This document shows positions 37,517-49,510 of a DNA stretch of 64,000 nt, in pieces. Position numbers and translations under genes: made by a program. The notes under the pieces were generated by a model that searched no databases, was not told where the DNA came from, and saw nothing but the letters and a program-made list of their open reading frames with translations. Positions within the stretch are counted from its first letter, which is position 1; each line of letters begins with the position of its first letter. The DNA lies in the NCBI RefSeq assembly GCF_001297065.1, contig NZ_LHOX01000015.1, positions 62,001 to 126,000 of the forward strand, written 5' to 3'. The DNA comes from Enterococcus sp. RIT-PI-f. GTDB lineage: Bacteria > Bacillota > Bacilli > Lactobacillales > Enterococcaceae.

Positions 37517-37783
37517 ATGACTGAAGAAAGAAATCAACGCAAAGTTTACCAAGGTCGCGTGGTATCCGACAAAATGGATAAAACCATTACTGTTGTAGTT
37601 GAAACAAAGAAAAACCACCCTATCTACGGAAAACGTCTGAACTATTCTAAGAAATACAAAGCACACGATGAAAACAACGAAGCAAAAGTTGGCGATATCG
37701 TGAAAGTTATGGAAACTCGTCCATTATCAGCTACGAAACGTTTCCGTCTAGTAGAGATTGTTGAAAAGGCAGTGATTATCTAA
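37517..37783 (+). CDS. rpsQ: 30S ribosomal protein S17
   Basis: 88 residues, OB fold, primary 16S rRNA binder. Contains the family pattern [14 protein letters not shown] and Y[14 protein letters not shown]. GGAAGGAGG ribosome site. Confidence 0.97.
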   Translation: MTEERNQRKVYQGRVVSDKMDKTITVVVETKKNHPIYGKRLNYSKKYKAHDENNEAKVGDIVKVMETRPLSATKRFRLVEIVEKAVII

Positions 37784-37813
37784 TCACACGAGATTTTCCT
37801 ATATAGATTGTGA

Positions 37814-38212
<399 letters not shown>

Positions 38213-38247
38213 TAGTGAGTCTTATCTAAAGGAGGTGCGAAACAAAC

Positions 38248-38559
38248 ATGTTTGTTAAAAAAGGCGATAAAGTAAAAGTTATCACTGGTAAAGACAAAAA
38301 TAAAGAAGGCGTTGTGCTAGCAGCGTTTCCTAAAAAAGACAAAGTCGTTGTCGAAGGTATCAATGTCGTGAAAAAACACCAAAAACCTTCTCAAACTGCT
38401 CCTCAAGGCGGAATCGTCGAAATGGAAGCACCCATTCATGTTTCAAACGTGATGGTGGTTGATCCTTCGAACGGTGAAGCAACACGTGTAGGTTACAAAG
38501 AAGTTGACGGCAAAAAAGTCCGCGTTTCTAAAAAAACCGGCGAAGTTCTTGATAAATAA
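38248..38559 (+). CDS. rplX: 50S ribosomal protein L24
   Basis: 103 residues, KOW-domain protein that starts 50S assembly ([18 protein letters not shown]). AAAGGAGGTG ribosome site. Confidence 0.97.
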   Translation: MFVKKGDKVKVITGKDKNKEGVVLAAFPKKDKVVVEGINVVKKHQKPSQTAPQGGIVEMEAPIHVSNVMVVDPSNGEATRVGYKEVDGKKVRVSKKTGEVLDK

Positions 38560-38586
38560 TCAGATGAAGGAAGGAGGGGCTAACAG

Positions 38587-39126
38587 ATGAACCGCCTTAA
38601 AGAAAAATATTCAAAAGAAGTTGTCCCATCATTAATGGACAAATTTAACTACAGCTCAATCATGCAAGCACCACAAGTTGATAAAATCGTTATCAACATG
38701 GGTGTAGGTGACGCTGTGTCAAACGCTAAAAACTTAGACAAAGCTGTTGAAGAATTACAATTGATCTCAGGTCAAAAACCATTGATCACTAAAGCGAAAA
38801 AATCAATCGCTGGCTTCCGTTTACGTGAAGGTATGCCAATTGGTGCGAAAGTAACATTGCGCGGCGAAAGAATGTATGAATTCTTAGACAAATTGGTCAG
38901 TGTTTCATTGCCACGTGTCCGTGATTTCCACGGTGTGAGCAAAAAAGCGTTCGATGGACGCGGAAACTACACTTTAGGTATCAAAGAACAATTGATCTTC
39001 CCTGAAGTTGATTACGATTTGATCGACAAAGTACGTGGTATGGATATCGTTATTGTAACAACAGCAAACACAGATGAAGAATCTCGTGAATTGTTAACAC
39101 AATTAGGCATGCCATTCCAAAAATAA
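38587..39126 (+). CDS. rplE: 50S ribosomal protein L5
   Basis: 179 residues. Binds 5S rRNA with L18 and contacts the P-site tRNA. Conserved [16 protein letters not shown] and D-F-x-G-V-S segments. GGAAGGAGG ribosome site. Confidence 0.97.
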   Translation: MNRLKEKYSKEVVPSLMDKFNYSSIMQAPQVDKIVINMGVGDAVSNAKNLDKAVEELQLISGQKPLITKAKKSIAGFRLREGMPIGAKVTLRGERMYEFLDKLVSVSLPRVRDFHGVSKKAFDGRGNYTLGIKEQLIFPEVDYDLIDKVRGMDIVIVTTANTDEESRELLTQLGMPFQK

Positions 39127-39144
39127 AAAAAGGAGGCGAACTAC

Positions 39145-39330
39145 GTGGCTAAAAAATCAATGATTGCTAAAAACAAACGCCCTGCTAAATTCTCAACTCA
39201 AGAATACACACGTTGCGAACGTTGCGGACGTCCACATTCAGTTTATCGTAAATTTCATCTATGCCGTATTTGCTTCCGCGAACTTGCCTATAAAGGACAA
39301 ATTCCCGGCGTGAAGAAAGCTAGCTGGTAA
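39145..39330 (+). CDS. rpsN: 30S ribosomal protein S14, zinc-binding type
   Basis: 61 residues, the short C+ form with C-x2-C (CERC) and C-x2-C (CRIC) zinc ligands. Bacteria often carry a second, zinc-free S14 elsewhere for zinc starvation; none is in this window. GTG start 39145 after AAGGAGG. Confidence 0.97.
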   Translation: MAKKSMIAKNKRPAKFSTQEYTRCERCGRPHSVYRKFHLCRICFRELAYKGQIPGVKKASW

Positions 39331-39362
39331 ACTATACTCGCATAAAGGAGGTAAATTATCCC

Positions 39363-39761
39363 ATGGTCATGACAGATCCAATCGCAGATTTTCTAACGCG
39401 CGTGCGTAACGCAAACATGGTTAAACACGAAAGCTTAGAAGTACCTGCTTCAAAAATCAAACGTGATATCGCTGAAATCTTGAAACGTGAAGGTTTCGTC
39501 CGCGATGTTGAATACATTGAAGATGACAAACAAGGCGTGATCCGCGTATTTCTTAAATACGGCAAAAACGGCGAACGTGTTATCACTAACTTAAAGCGTA
39601 TCTCTAAACCAGGCTTGCGTGCTTATGTCAAAGCTGACGAAGTACCTAAAGTATTGAACGGTCTAGGAATCGCAATTATCTCAACTTCTGACGGTGTAAT
39701 CACTGATAAAGAAGCGAGAGCAAAAAATGTTGGCGGCGAAGTAGTCGCTTATGTATGGTAA
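39363..39761 (+). CDS. rpsH: 30S ribosomal protein S8
   Basis: 132 residues. Primary binder of 16S rRNA helix 21; autoregulates spc in E. coli. [18 protein letters not shown] at the start, with a C-terminal [12 protein letters not shown] 39363 fits AAAGGAGG spacing; an in-frame ATG six bases later is possible. Confidence 0.97.
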   Translation: MVMTDPIADFLTRVRNANMVKHESLEVPASKIKRDIAEILKREGFVRDVEYIEDDKQGVIRVFLKYGKNGERVITNLKRISKPGLRAYVKADEVPKVLNGLGIAIISTSDGVITDKEARAKNVGGEVVAYVW

Positions 39762-39792
39762 TTTAAAATATTACACAAGGAGGTGCCTCTAA

Positions 39793-40329
39793 GTGAGTCG
39801 TATCGGTAATAAGATCGTCGTTCTTCCTGCAGGTGTTGAAGTCAAACAAGCTGGAAACGACATTACAGTTAAAGGACCAAAAGGTGAATTGACACGGACT
39901 TTCTCTTCTGATATTACAATGAATATCGAAGGAAGCGAAGTAACATTCACTCGTCCAAACGATAGTAAAGAAATGAAAACTATCCACGGAACTACCCGTG
40001 CAAACTTCAACAACATGGTTGTTGGTGTTTCTGAAGGTTTCCAAAAAGCGTTAGAATTGATCGGGGTTGGGTACCGTGCACAATTACAAGGTAAAAAACT
40101 TGTATTGAGCGTAGGTTATTCTCACCAAGTTGAAATCGACGCGCCAGCTGGCATTGAAATCGAAGTGCCATCTAACACTTCTGTTATCATCAAAGGAATC
40201 GATAAAGAAGTTGTCGGCGAATTGGCTGCCAATATCCGTGGCGTTCGTCCTCCAGAACCTTACAAAGGCAAAGGAATTCGTTATGTTGGCGAATTTGTAC
40301 GCCGTAAAGAAGGTAAAACTGGTAAATAG
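39793..40329 (+). CDS. rplF: 50S ribosomal protein L6
   Basis: 178 residues, two similar beta domains, near the factor-binding site. Starts [17 protein letters not shown] and has the C-terminal [12 protein letters not shown] motif. GTG start 39793 after AAGGAGGTG. Confidence 0.97.
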   Translation: MSRIGNKIVVLPAGVEVKQAGNDITVKGPKGELTRTFSSDITMNIEGSEVTFTRPNDSKEMKTIHGTTRANFNNMVVGVSEGFQKALELIGVGYRAQLQGKKLVLSVGYSHQVEIDAPAGIEIEVPSNTSVIIKGIDKEVVGELAANIRGVRPPEPYKGKGIRYVGEFVRRKEGKTGK

Positions 40330-40385
40330 TCGTAAACTTTTACGACTAGCAGCTTAGGCTAGCAAATATAAAGAGGTGACAAATT

Positions 40386-40742
40386 GTGATTACAAAACCA
40401 GATAAAAACAAGACACGTCAAAAAAGACATCGTCGCGTACGTAACAAAATCTCTGGTACTGCTGAGTGCCCACGCTTAAACGTGTTCCGTTCGAACAAAA
40501 ACATCTACGCACAAGTAATTGATGACGTAGCGGGTGTGACGCTAGCAAGTGCCTCTGCCTTAGACAAAGATGTTTCAGGTGCAAACAAAACTGAACAAGC
40601 ACAAGCTGTCGGTAAATTAGTCGCAGAACGTGCAGCAGCAAAAGGTATTAAAGTCGTAGTCTTTGACCGTGGTGGATACCTTTACCATGGCCGTGTAGCA
40701 GCTTTAGCTGAAGCAGCGCGCGAAAATGGACTAGAATTTTAA
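40386..40742 (+). CDS. rplR: 50S ribosomal protein L18
   Basis: 118 residues. Carries 5S rRNA to the 50S subunit ([35 protein letters not shown]). GTG 40386 after AGAGGTG; a TTG two bases earlier is out of frame. Confidence 0.97.
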   Translation: MITKPDKNKTRQKRHRRVRNKISGTAECPRLNVFRSNKNIYAQVIDDVAGVTLASASALDKDVSGANKTEQAQAVGKLVAERAAAKGIKVVVFDRGGYLYHGRVAALAEAARENGLEF

Positions 40743-40762
40743 GAGAAGGAGGAACACCATTC

Positions 40763-41263
40763 ATGGTTTATATTGATCCAAAACATTTGGAATTAGAAGA
40801 CCGCGTTGTTGCGATCAACCGTGTTACTAAAGTTGTTAAAGGTGGACGTCGTCTACGCTTTGCTGCTTTAGTCGTTGTCGGTGACAAAAACGGACACGTA
40901 GGTTTCGGTACTGGTAAAGCGCAAGAAGTACCAGAAGCAATCCGTAAAGCAATCGAAGATGCGAAGAAAAACTTGGTTGAAGTACCAATGGTTGGTTCTA
41001 CAATCCCTCACGAAGTTATCGGTGTATTCGGTGGCGGACGTATCCTAATGAAACCTGCTGTAGAAGGTTCTGGGGTCGCTGCTGGTGGACCAGTTCGTGC
41101 CGTATTGGAATTAGCTGGGGTAGCAGATATCACATCTAAATCTTTAGGTTCTAACACACCAATCAACGTTGTTCGCGCAACAGTTGAAGGTTTGAAACAA
41201 TTAAAACGCGCTGAAGAAGTGGCAGCACTTCGCGGCAAATCAGTTGAAGAATTAATCGGTTAA
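40763..41263 (+). CDS. rpsE: 30S ribosomal protein S5
   Basis: 166 residues. Helps decoding fidelity and mRNA unwinding. Double-stranded RNA-binding N-domain ([20 protein letters not shown]) and the C-domain are complete. GAAGGAGG ribosome site. Confidence 0.97.
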   Translation: MVYIDPKHLELEDRVVAINRVTKVVKGGRRLRFAALVVVGDKNGHVGFGTGKAQEVPEAIRKAIEDAKKNLVEVPMVGSTIPHEVIGVFGGGRILMKPAVEGSGVAAGGPVRAVLELAGVADITSKSLGSNTPINVVRATVEGLKQLKRAEEVAALRGKSVEELIG

Positions 41264-41276
41264 GGAGGACAACATA

Positions 41277-41456
41277 ATGGCTGAATTGAAAATTACTTTA
41301 AAACGCAGTATTATCGGACGTCCTCAAAACCAACGCGATACTGTAAAAGCGTTAGGTCTAACGAAAATGAACTCAACAGTTGTAAAACCTGCTAACGATG
41401 CAATCAAAGGCATGGTCAACACTGTTTCTCATTTAGTGGATGTTGAAGAAGTCTAA
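41277..41456 (+). CDS. rpmD: 50S ribosomal protein L30
   Basis: 59 residues, read directly: [20 protein letters not shown], then [20 protein letters not shown] and a short end ..VDVEEV. Matches bacterial L30 in length and in the G-R-P motif. AAGGAGG lies 8 bases before the ATG, in the standard place between rpsE and rplO. Confidence 0.96.
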   Translation: MAELKITLKRSIIGRPQNQRDTVKALGLTKMNSTVVKPANDAIKGMVNTVSHLVDVEEV

Positions 41457-41496
41457 GGATCAGCAGATCTAGTTTGATTAAGGAGGTGCCAAACCT

Positions 41497-41937
41497 ATGA
41501 AACTTCATGAATTAAAACCATCAGAAGGCTCACGCCAAGTACGTAACCGTGTTGGACGAGGAACTTCATCTGGTAACGGTAAAACAGCTGGACGTGGACA
41601 AAAAGGTCAAAAAGCTCGTTCAGGTGGCGGAGTACGTCTAGGATTCGAAGGTGGACAAACACCATTGTTCCGTCGTTTACCAAAACGTGGCTTTACCAAT
41701 GTAAACCGCAAAGAATATGCAGTCATCAATCTTGATGTCTTAAACCGCTTTGAAGACGGTGCTGAAGTAACACCTGTTGCTTTACACGAAGCTGGAATCG
41801 TCAAAGACGAAAAAGCAGGAATCAAAGTATTAGCTAACGGAGAATTAACGAAGAAATTGACTGTGAAAGCAGCGAAATTTTCAAAAGCAGCTGAGGAAGC
41901 AATCGTTGCTGCTGGTGGATCAATCGAGGTGATCTAA
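41497..41937 (+). CDS. rplO: 50S ribosomal protein L15
   Basis: 146 residues. Late-assembly protein with a long glycine/basic N-terminal arm ([19 protein letters not shown]). Stop overlaps the secY start (TAATGA). AAGGAGGTG ribosome site. Confidence 0.97.
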   Translation: MKLHELKPSEGSRQVRNRVGRGTSSGNGKTAGRGQKGQKARSGGGVRLGFEGGQTPLFRRLPKRGFTNVNRKEYAVINLDVLNRFEDGAEVTPVALHEAGIVKDEKAGIKVLANGELTKKLTVKAAKFSKAAEEAIVAAGGSIEVI

Positions 41938-43232
41938 TGATCAAACTATTGAGGGATGCCTTTAAAGTAAAAGATATTAGATCAAGAATTTTGTTCACCG
42001 TGTTTATCTTGTTTGTCTTTCGTCTGGGAACACATATTACTGTGCCAGGCGTAGACGCAAGCCGCTTGGCTACTATTGCCGATTTACCATTCTTAAACAT
42101 GTTGAATCTGGTCAGTGGTGGTGCCATGCAACAATTTTCGATTTTCTCGATGGGGGTCTCACCTTACATTACTGCTTCAATTGTGATCCAGTTGCTGCAG
42201 ATGGATATCGTACCAAAATTTGTTGAATGGTCTAAGCAAGGGGAAGTCGGTCGGAAGAAATTGAATCAAGCAACCCGTTATTTGACATTGGTTTTGGCGT
42301 TTGTCCAATCAATGACATTGACCGCTGGATTTAACTACTACACGCAACTGGGCTTCGTAAACAACCCCAACGTGGCTACGTTTATCGTTATTGGTTTGAT
42401 TCTGACTGCAGGCACGATGTTAGTGACTTGGTTAGGCGAACAAATCACGGAACGTGGTATTGGAAATGGTGTGTCCATGATCATCTTCGCAGGGATCATT
42501 TCACGCTTGCCGGCAAGCATCAAAGAGTTGGTTGAAGATTATTTCATTAACGTGGAAAAATCTGATATCTGGCTAAATGCCATCTTTATGCTGATTCTTG
42601 TTGTTGCTGTTTTGATCGTCATTACATTTGTAACGTATGTTCAACAAGCGGAACGCAAGATTCCGATCCAATATACCAAACGAGTAGCAGGCGCACCAAC
42701 AAGCAGTTACCTTCCATTGAAAGTAAATGCTGCGGGTGTTATCCCAGTTATCTTTGCCAGCTCTTTGATCACGACACCAAATGCGATCATTCAAGCATTA
42801 GGCAGTTCGTACAGAGGCGAAACATGGTATGACGTTGTTCAAATGATTTTTAGTTATAACACCGTACCGGGTGCGATCGTATACACGGTCTTGATCGTTG
42901 CATTTACATTCTTCTACGCATTTGTCCAAGTGAACCCTGAGAAATTAGCGGAAAACTTGCAAAAACAAGGAAGTTATATTCCAAGTGTGCGTCCTGGTAA
43001 AGGAACTGAAGAATATGTATCACGCTTATTGATGCGATTAAGTACTGTCGGTTCAGTGTTCTTAGGCTTGGTTGCATTGCTGCCAATCATTGCACAAATG
43101 GTTTGGAATTTACCGCAATCGATCGGGTTAGGTGGAACGAGTCTATTGATCATTATCGGTGTAGCTCTGGATACTGCCAAGCAGTTAGAAGGACTTATGC
43201 TGAAACGGAAATATACTGGTTTTATCAATTAA
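41937..43232 (+). CDS. secY: Preprotein translocase channel SecY
   Basis: 431 residues with ten membrane helices. Forms the Sec channel with SecE and SecG. The plug and helix 2 region contains GGAMQQFSIFSMGVSPYI, and the cytoplasmic loops for SecA and ribosome docking are conserved (QQAERKIPIQYTKR). Translationally coupled to rplO. A small hairpin follows. Confidence 0.97.
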   Translation: MIKLLRDAFKVKDIRSRILFTVFILFVFRLGTHITVPGVDASRLATIADLPFLNMLNLVSGGAMQQFSIFSMGVSPYITASIVIQLLQMDIVPKFVEWSKQGEVGRKKLNQATRYLTLVLAFVQSMTLTAGFNYYTQLGFVNNPNVATFIVIGLILTAGTMLVTWLGEQITERGIGNGVSMIIFAGIISRLPASIKELVEDYFINVEKSDIWLNAIFMLILVVAVLIVITFVTYVQQAERKIPIQYTKRVAGAPTSSYLPLKVNAAGVIPVIFASSLITTPNAIIQALGSSYRGETWYDVVQMIFSYNTVPGAIVYTVLIVAFTFFYAFVQVNPEKLAENLQKQGSYIPSVRPGKGTEEYVSRLLMRLSTVGSVFLGLVALLPIIAQMVWNLPQSIGLGGTSLLIIIGVALDTAKQLEGLMLKRKYTGFIN

Positions 43233-43241
43233 AGTTATTGA

Positions 43242-43937
<696 letters not shown>

Positions 43938-43979
43938 TCATAGATTGCCCGAGACCAACTTGCAGCTTAAAACTTTCTC

Positions 43980-44008
43980 TTGAAACCTTTGACAGGATAT
44001 GGTAGAAT
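43980..44008 (+). promoter_or_regulatory. Internal promoter upstream of infA
   Basis: -35 TTGAAA (43980-43985), 17 bases, -10 TAGAAT (44003-44008). The 120-base leader that follows contains a GGTGGGAA/TTTCCGCC hairpin near 44065-44087. Would allow separate expression of infA and the alpha genes. Confidence 0.55.
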
Positions 44009-44127
44009 ATATCAGTCCGACTTCTACCTTTTTTGTAGGGTGGGAGCATAGTTTGAGAATATCAGGTGGGAACCGCGTTTCCGCCATTTTATCGTGTGAA
44101 AATCACAAGTACAAGGAGGTACTGTGC

Positions 44128-44346
44128 GTGGCAAAAGAAGATATGATTGAAGTCGAAGGTACAGTCGTCGAAACTTTGCCGAATGCAATGTTTAAAGTAG
44201 AATTGGAAAACGGACACCAAGTTCTAGCGACCGTTTCTGGTAAAATCCGGATGCACTACATTCGTATATTACCTGGAGATAAAGTAACGGTGGAATTATC
44301 ACCGTATGATCTGAACCGTGGCCGCATTACTTATCGCTTTAAATAA
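44128..44346 (+). CDS. infA: Translation initiation factor IF-1
   Basis: 72 residues, the exact family length, when read from GTG 44128 ([20 protein letters not shown]). The OB fold blocks the A site during initiation. AAGGAGGT ends 7 bases before the GTG. The frame is open for 43 codons upstream, but these encode leader RNA, not protein. Confidence 0.97.
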   Translation: MAKEDMIEVEGTVVETLPNAMFKVELENGHQVLATVSGKIRMHYIRILPGDKVTVELSPYDLNRGRITYRFK

Positions 44347-44378
44347 TTGTACTCCGTAAAACCACAGGAGGTATTATC

Positions 44379-44495
44379 ATGAAAGTAAGACCATCAGTAA
44401 AACCAATGTGCGAACATTGTAAAGTAATTCGTCGTAAAGGACGCGTTATGGTGATTTGCCCAGCAAATCCAAAACATAAACAACGTCAAGGATAA
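44379..44495 (+). CDS. rpmJ: 50S ribosomal protein L36
   Basis: 38 residues read directly: [20 protein letters not shown], then [18 protein letters not shown]. Zinc ligands C11, C14, C27 and H33 are present. AGGAGG precedes the ATG. Standard place between infA and rpsM. Confidence 0.96.
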   Translation: MKVRPSVKPMCEHCKVIRRKGRVMVICPANPKHKQRQG

Positions 44496-44512
44496 TTGGA
44501 GGTGTAACAAAT

Positions 44513-44878
44513 ATGGCTCGTATTGCAGGAGTAGATATTCCTCGTGATAAACGTGTGGTCGTTTCACTTACTTATATCTATGGTATTGGTAACACGACTG
44601 CAAAACAAATTTTAGCAGACGCAGGTGTTTCTGAAGAAGTTCGCGTTCGTGACTTAACGAATGAACAAACAGACGCTATCCGTGCGGAAATCGATAAATT
44701 AAAAGTTGAAGGTGACTTACGTCGCGAAGTGAACTTGAACATCAAACGCTTGATGGAAATTGGTTCATACCGTGGGATCCGTCATCGTCGTGGATTGCCA
44801 ACTCGTGGACAAAACACGAAAAACAATGCACGTACTCGTAAAGGCCCGTCTAAAACAGTCGCAGGCAAGAAAAAATAA
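44513..44878 (+). CDS. rpsM: 30S ribosomal protein S13
   Basis: 121 residues. Head protein forming bridges B1a/b and contacting P-site t[23 protein letters not shown] start and basic tail [18 protein letters not shown] ribosome site. Confidence 0.97.
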   Translation: MARIAGVDIPRDKRVVVSLTYIYGIGNTTAKQILADAGVSEEVRVRDLTNEQTDAIRAEIDKLKVEGDLRREVNLNIKRLMEIGSYRGIRHRRGLPTRGQNTKNNARTRKGPSKTVAGKKK

Positions 44879-44904
44879 TTTCTAAGTGAAGGAGGTTAAA
44901 CTTC

Positions 44905-45294
44905 ATGGCAGCAAAAAAAGTGAGTCGTAAACGCCGTGTGAAAAAGAATATTGAAGCGGGTATTGCACATATTCACTCAACATTCAATAATACAATCATT
45001 ATGATCACTGATACTCATGGTAATGCGTTAGCATGGTCATCAGCTGGTTCATTAGGTTTCAAAGGAAGCAAAAAATCTACGCCTTTTGCCGCTCAAATGG
45101 CAGCAGAAACAGCTACCAAAGCAGCAATGGAACACGGATTAAGAACTGTAGAAGTAACAGTTAAAGGACCTGGTTCTGGACGTGAAGCAGCAATTCGTTC
45201 ATTACAAGCAGCAGGTTTGGAAGTGAGTGCAATCCGTGACGTGACGCCAGTCCCTCATAATGGATGCCGCCCTCCAAAACGCCGTCGTGTTTAA
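44905..45294 (+). CDS. rpsK: 30S ribosomal protein S11
   Basis: 129 residues. Platform protein near the mRNA exit. [20 protein letters not shown] and the end [13 protein letters not shown]-type ([13 protein letters not shown]) are conserved. AAGGAGG ribosome site. Confidence 0.97.
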   Translation: MAAKKVSRKRRVKKNIEAGIAHIHSTFNNTIIMITDTHGNALAWSSAGSLGFKGSKKSTPFAAQMAAETATKAAMEHGLRTVEVTVKGPGSGREAAIRSLQAAGLEVSAIRDVTPVPHNGCRPPKRRRV

Positions 45295-45373
45295 TGAGTG
45301 CTGCTCATTTTGAGTGTAACAAAAACGTCATTGAACAAGACACTTTTCGTTTTGAAAGGGGTAAAAGATAAGA

Positions 45374-46312
45374 ATGATTGAATTCGAAAAACCAAGAATC
45401 GCAAAGATTGATGAAGACAAAGATTATGGCAAGTTCATCGTTGAACCTCTAGAAAGAGGCTACGGAACTACACTAGGGAATTCCCTACGTCGTATTTTAT
45501 TATCTTCTTTACCTGGTGCGGCAATCACCAATATTCAAATCGATGGAGTTTTACACGAATTCTCTACTGTTAAGGGCGTTCGGGAAGACGTTGCTCAAAT
45601 CATCTTGAATATTAAAGGTCTTGCATTGAAAATGTACGGGGATGAAGAAAAAACCCTAGAAATCGATATTTCTGGACCTGCTACAGTAACTGCTGGCGAT
45701 ATTATCGTTGACAGCGATGTAGAAATCCTTAACAAAGATATGTATATTTGTACCGTTTCTGAAGGTGCCAACTTCCATGCTCGCTTAACAGTGAAACCTG
45801 GTCGCGGCTATGTTCAAGCGGACGAAAACAAAAAAGAAGATATGCCGATCGGTGTTCTTCCTGTTGATTCTATCTATACACCAGTACGTCGTGTCAACTA
45901 CCAAGTAGAAAACACACGTGTAGGCCGTCGTGATGATTTCGACAAATTAACGATGGAAATTTGGACAGATGGTTCTATTGAGCCATTAGAAGCAATGAGT
46001 CTTTCTGCAAAAATCATGACTGAACATTTAGACATCTTTGTCAACCTAACAGATGAAGCGAAAAACGCTGAAATCATGGTAGAAAAAGAAGAAACACAAA
46101 AAGAAAAAATGTTAGAAATGACGATTGAAGAATTAGATTTATCTGTTCGTTCATATAACTGTCTAAAACGTGCAGGAATCAATACTGTACAAGAATTGAC
46201 TAACAAATCTGAACCTGAAATGATCAAAGTAAGAAACTTAGGCCGTAAATCTCTAGAAGAAGTCAAAGTGAAATTACATGATTTAGGGTTAGGATTACGT
46301 AAAGACGATTAA
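45374..46312 (+). CDS. rpoA: RNA polymerase alpha subunit
   Basis: 312 residues. The N-terminal dimerisation domain contains [21 protein letters not shown]; a linker at about 228-245 is charged; the C-terminal domain ([18 protein letters not shown] ... [11 protein letters not shown]) binds UP elements and activators. The ribosome site is GAAAGGGG, 8-9 bases before the ATG. Preceded by a 79-base spacer without terminator. Confidence 0.98.
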   Translation: MIEFEKPRIAKIDEDKDYGKFIVEPLERGYGTTLGNSLRRILLSSLPGAAITNIQIDGVLHEFSTVKGVREDVAQIILNIKGLALKMYGDEEKTLEIDISGPATVTAGDIIVDSDVEILNKDMYICTVSEGANFHARLTVKPGRGYVQADENKKEDMPIGVLPVDSIYTPVRRVNYQVENTRVGRRDDFDKLTMEIWTDGSIEPLEAMSLSAKIMTEHLDIFVNLTDEAKNAEIMVEKEETQKEKMLEMTIEELDLSVRSYNCLKRAGINTVQELTNKSEPEMIKVRNLGRKSLEEVKVKLHDLGLGLRKDD

Positions 46313-46330
46313 ACCGTTTTCGACTGCGTT

Positions 46331-46349
46331 AGTTCGGTTCGTTTAACCG
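46331..46349 (+). other. Hairpin in the rpoA-rplQ spacer
   Basis: TTCGGTT / AACCGAA with a 5-base loop; no T run, so probably a processing or stability element. Confidence 0.4.
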
Positions 46350-46383
46350 AAACAACATTTCGAAAGTGAAGGAGGGAAACCAC

Positions 46384-46764
46384 GTGAGTTATCGTAAACT
46401 AGGACGCACATCTAGCCAACGTAAAGCGATGTTGCGTGATTTGACAACTGATTTATTCATTAACGAACGTATCGTTACGACTGAAGCGCGTGCGAAAGAA
46501 GTTCGTTCAACTGCAGAAAAAATGATCACTTTAGGTAAACGTGGTGATTTGCATGCACGTCGTCAAGCAGCCGCATTCGTACGTAATGAAGTTGCTAGCG
46601 TTCGTGAAGAAAACGAAGAAGTAGTCATTGAATCTGCTTTGCAAAAACTATTCAATGATATCGCTCCTCGTTACACAGATCGCCAAGGCGGATACACACG
46701 CATCTTGAAGACAGAACCAAGACGCGGAGATTCTGCACCAATGGTTATCCTAGAACTTGTTTAA
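46384..46764 (+). CDS. rplQ: 50S ribosomal protein L17
   Basis: 126 residues. Begins [19 protein letters not shown] from GTG 46384, preceded by GAAGGAGGG. The six codons upstream in frame cover the ribosome site and are excluded. Last gene of the alpha section. Confidence 0.97.
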   Translation: MSYRKLGRTSSQRKAMLRDLTTDLFINERIVTTEARAKEVRSTAEKMITLGKRGDLHARRQAAAFVRNEVASVREENEEVVIESALQKLFNDIAPRYTDRQGGYTRILKTEPRRGDSAPMVILELV

Positions 46765-46847
46765 AATCACACTTATCATCACTTTATAGATGTTTATTAA
46801 GAGTGTTATGATGTTGGAAGATCCTTTCCGAGTCTAGCTCAGCGCAT

Positions 46848-46898
46848 ACACCTCGATTTTTCGAGGTGTACGCACTCATCATAAAGTGCTTTTTTTTT
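46848..46898 (+). terminator. Terminator region ending the ribosomal super-operon
   Basis: First hairpin TACACCTCGA/TCGAGGTGTA (46848-46870), then GCACT/AGTGC (46872-46889) running into nine T. Tandem stems fit an end point for a very strong transcript. Confidence 0.8.
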
Positions 46899-46908
46899 AC
46901 TTTCGATT

Positions 46909-46924
46909 ACCTGTCTTGACAGGT
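46909..46924. repeat. Dyad upstream of ecfA1
   Basis: ACCTGTC-TT-GACAGGT, a perfect 16-base near-palindrome that includes TTGACA, though no -10 lies at the right distance. Possible operator; no regulator is known. The rest of 46925-47032 is leader with a possible weak promoter (TTGAAA-17-TAGTGT). Confidence 0.3.
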
Positions 46925-47032
46925 CATGGCAAGTGGAAAAAAGAACTGTCTACAAATCAATGAGAATGATTGAAAATCACCCTCTTTTTTGGTAGTGTTA
47001 GAAAGAATCAATCGCATTTGAAGGAGTCTATT

Positions 47033-47872
47033 ATGAAGCCAATCATCGAATTAAAAGAGATTACTGTGCGTTATCATGAAGAAGAAGACCGTGCCGCTTT
47101 AAATAAAGTATCATTTTCTATCAATCAAGGAGAATGGGTGGCGTTGATCGGTCATAATGGTTCTGGGAAATCTACATTGGCGAAAACGATCAATGGCTTG
47201 ATTTTGCCCCAGGAAGGATCCGTTTCTGTAGGCAGTAGGCCTTTGGATGAAGCCAATATCTGGCAAATACGCAAAATGGTCGGTATGGTCTTCCAAAACC
47301 CAGACAATCAATTTGTCGGTTCGACTGTTGAAGATGATGTTGCTTTTGGTTTAGAAAACCAAGGTATACCGAGAGAAGAGATGCTGGTACGTGTCAAAGA
47401 CGCTTTGGAACAAGTACGGATGAGTGAATTTTCTACGCGAGAACCAGCACGTTTATCTGGCGGTCAAAAGCAGCGGGTGGCGATTGCCGGAGTCGTGGCC
47501 CTACGTCCTGATATCATTATTTTGGACGAAGCAACCAGTATGTTGGATCCTGAAGGAAGAGAAGAAGTGATCTCTACCATCAAAAAGATCAAAGAGCAAA
47601 ACAACTTGACTGTCCTATCCATCACCCACGATATTGATGAAGCAGCCAATGCCAATCGTGTGTTGGTGATGCGAGAAGGGGAATTGGTTCGTGAGGGAAC
47701 ACCAGCAGAAATCTTCTCAGCTGGGCCAGAGTTGATTGGCTTAGGGCTGGATCTGCCTTTTCCTGAAAAATTAAAAGCAGCATTGGCACAGCGGGGGATC
47801 CGTGTGCCTAAGGACTATTTGACTGAAGAAGGGATGGTGGATTGGTTATGGACATCCATTTTGAACAAGTAG
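47033..47872 (+). CDS. ecfA1: ECF transporter ATPase A1
   Basis: 279 residues. One of two ATPases that power group II ECF vitamin importers. Walker [10 protein letters not shown] at 40-48, Q-loop FQNPDNQF, signature LSGGQKQR, Walker [17 protein letters not shown] 47033 follows GAAGGAG; a longer frame from 46970 lacks one. Its end overlaps ecfA2 by 25 bases. Confidence 0.96.
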   Translation: MKPIIELKEITVRYHEEEDRAALNKVSFSINQGEWVALIGHNGSGKSTLAKTINGLILPQEGSVSVGSRPLDEANIWQIRKMVGMVFQNPDNQFVGSTVEDDVAFGLENQGIPREEMLVRVKDALEQVRMSEFSTREPARLSGGQKQRVAIAGVVALRPDIIILDEATSMLDPEGREEVISTIKKIKEQNNLTVLSITHDIDEAANANRVLVMREGELVREGTPAEIFSAGPELIGLGLDLPFPEKLKAALAQRGIRVPKDYLTEEGMVDWLWTSILNK

Positions 47873-48714
47873 GCTTCACATATCAGCCGCATTCACCCTT
47901 CGAACAACGGGTTCTTTTTGATATTGATCTAACGATCAAGGAAGGTTCATACACGGCGTTGGTTGGCCATACAGGCAGTGGAAAATCGACCTTGTTGCAA
48001 CATTTGAATGCTTTGTTAAAACCAACCAGTGGTCAAGTAACGATTGGTGAGCGCGTGATCAAGCCAGATACTGACAACAAGAACTTAAAACCGCTGCGCA
48101 AAAAAGTGGGTATCGTTTTTCAATTTCCTGAGTCGCAGCTTTTTGAGGAAACCGTTGCTCGAGATATAGCATTTGGCCCTAAAAACTTCGGCGTGACAGA
48201 AGAAGAAGCGCAACGACTAGCCAAAGAATATATTCAATTGGTTGGACTAGATGAAAGCTACCTTGATCGCTCTCCATTTGACTTGTCAGGTGGTCAAATG
48301 CGCCGAGTGGCCATTGCAGGTGTCCTAGCGATGGAACCTGAGGTGCTCGTGCTAGATGAACCTACAGCAGGGTTAGACCCACAAGGTCGCAAAGATATGA
48401 TGGAGATGTTTGAACGGCTCCACAATGAAAAGAATATGACCATCATTTTGGTGACCCATTTGATGGATGATGTAGCCAATTACGCGGATTACGTCTATGT
48501 TTTAGAAAAAGGACATATCGTAAAAAAAGGCACCCCAGCAGTTGTCTTTCAAGATATCAAGTGGCTGGAAGAAAAGCAGTTAGGTGTTCCAACCGCGACT
48601 GCGTTTGCGGCGCATTTGCAAGCCAAGGGCATTTCTTTCGATGGCTTGCCGCTGACTGCAGACGAATTGGCGGATGTCCTAGTCGCAAAGGAGGTTGCAG
48701 CCAATGATGAATAA
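47848..48714 (+). CDS. ecfA2: ECF transporter ATPase A2
   Basis: 288 residues. Pairs with EcfA1. Walker [11 protein letters not shown]-loop [10 protein letters not shown], signature LSGGQMRR, Walker [17 protein letters not shown] 47848 is inside ecfA1, so coupled; a TTG two codons upstream is less likely. Overlaps ecfT by 11 bases. Confidence 0.96.
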   Translation: MDIHFEQVGFTYQPHSPFEQRVLFDIDLTIKEGSYTALVGHTGSGKSTLLQHLNALLKPTSGQVTIGERVIKPDTDNKNLKPLRKKVGIVFQFPESQLFEETVARDIAFGPKNFGVTEEEAQRLAKEYIQLVGLDESYLDRSPFDLSGGQMRRVAIAGVLAMEPEVLVLDEPTAGLDPQGRKDMMEMFERLHNEKNMTIILVTHLMDDVANYADYVYVLEKGHIVKKGTPAVVFQDIKWLEEKQLGVPTATAFAAHLQAKGISFDGLPLTADELADVLVAKEVAANDE

Positions 48715-49501
48715 ATTGATATTTGGCCGTTACATTCCTGGTGACTCTCTGATTCATCGCTTGGACCCAAGGGTCAAATTGATTGCGAGTTTTTACTTTA
48801 TCGCGATTATTTTTCTGGCCAACAACTGGCAGAGTTATCTACTGGCAGCCGTGTTTACCGTATGTTGTATTGTGCTCTCTAAAATTGATTTTGGCTTCTT
48901 TGCCCGAGGCGTACGGCCTTTATTATGGCTGATCTTATTCACTGTCGCATTGCAGATTTTGTTTACGACAGGCGGGACTGTGTATTGGTCATGGTGGATC
49001 TTCAATATCACAGAGTATGGGTTGCAAAACGGGGTCTTTATCTTCTGTCGGTTTGTCTTGATTATCTTTATGTCGACATTATTGACACTGACCACACAGC
49101 CGTTAGAATTGTCGGATGCGATCGAGTATATTTTGCGGCCGCTAAAAGCTGTTCGCTTTCCTGTACACGAGATTTCTCTCATGTTGTCGATTGCATTGCG
49201 CTTTGTTCCGACATTGATGGATGAAACTGAGAAAATCATGAATGCACAACGAGCCCGAGGTGTCGACTTTGGTGAAGGTGGACTATTGCAAAAAATGAAA
49301 GCCATCGTTCCTTTGTTGATTCCCTTGTTTGTCAGCAGTTTCAATCGAGCAGAAGATTTGGCTACAGCGATGGAAGCCCGTGGCTATCAAGGTGGCGAAG
49401 GCCGAACGAAATATCGTGTCTTGCATTGGCATCAACGAGATACATGGGTTGTAGTCGTCTATGCATGCTTTACGATAGCACTGATTTTTTTAAGAGGCTA
49501 A
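48704..49501 (+). CDS. ecfT: ECF transporter transmembrane energising subunit T
   Basis: 265 residues with about five to six helices. The two Ala-Arg-Gly coupling motifs that insert in the ATPases are visible ([11 protein letters not shown] near residue 185 and MEARGYQGG near 225). AAAGGAGG is 9 bases before ATG 48704. Shared module for S-components spread in the genome, such as the one at 31894. Confidence 0.95.
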   Translation: MMNKLIFGRYIPGDSLIHRLDPRVKLIASFYFIAIIFLANNWQSYLLAAVFTVCCIVLSKIDFGFFARGVRPLLWLILFTVALQILFTTGGTVYWSWWIFNITEYGLQNGVFIFCRFVLIIFMSTLLTLTTQPLELSDAIEYILRPLKAVRFPVHEISLMLSIALRFVPTLMDETEKIMNAQRARGVDFGEGGLLQKMKAIVPLLIPLFVSSFNRAEDLATAMEARGYQGGEGRTKYRVLHWHQRDTWVVVVYACFTIALIFLRG

Positions 49502-49510
49502 AAACAAAAA

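Noticed and set aside
43938-44127. Possible missing map (methionine aminopeptidase) gene between adk and infA
   Set aside because: No remnant is visible and the gap is a promoter-leader region; this order is normal for the group.
48835-49344. 169-codon minus-strand frame inside ecfT
   Set aside because: Antisense to a clear gene, no family resemblance, no ribosome site.
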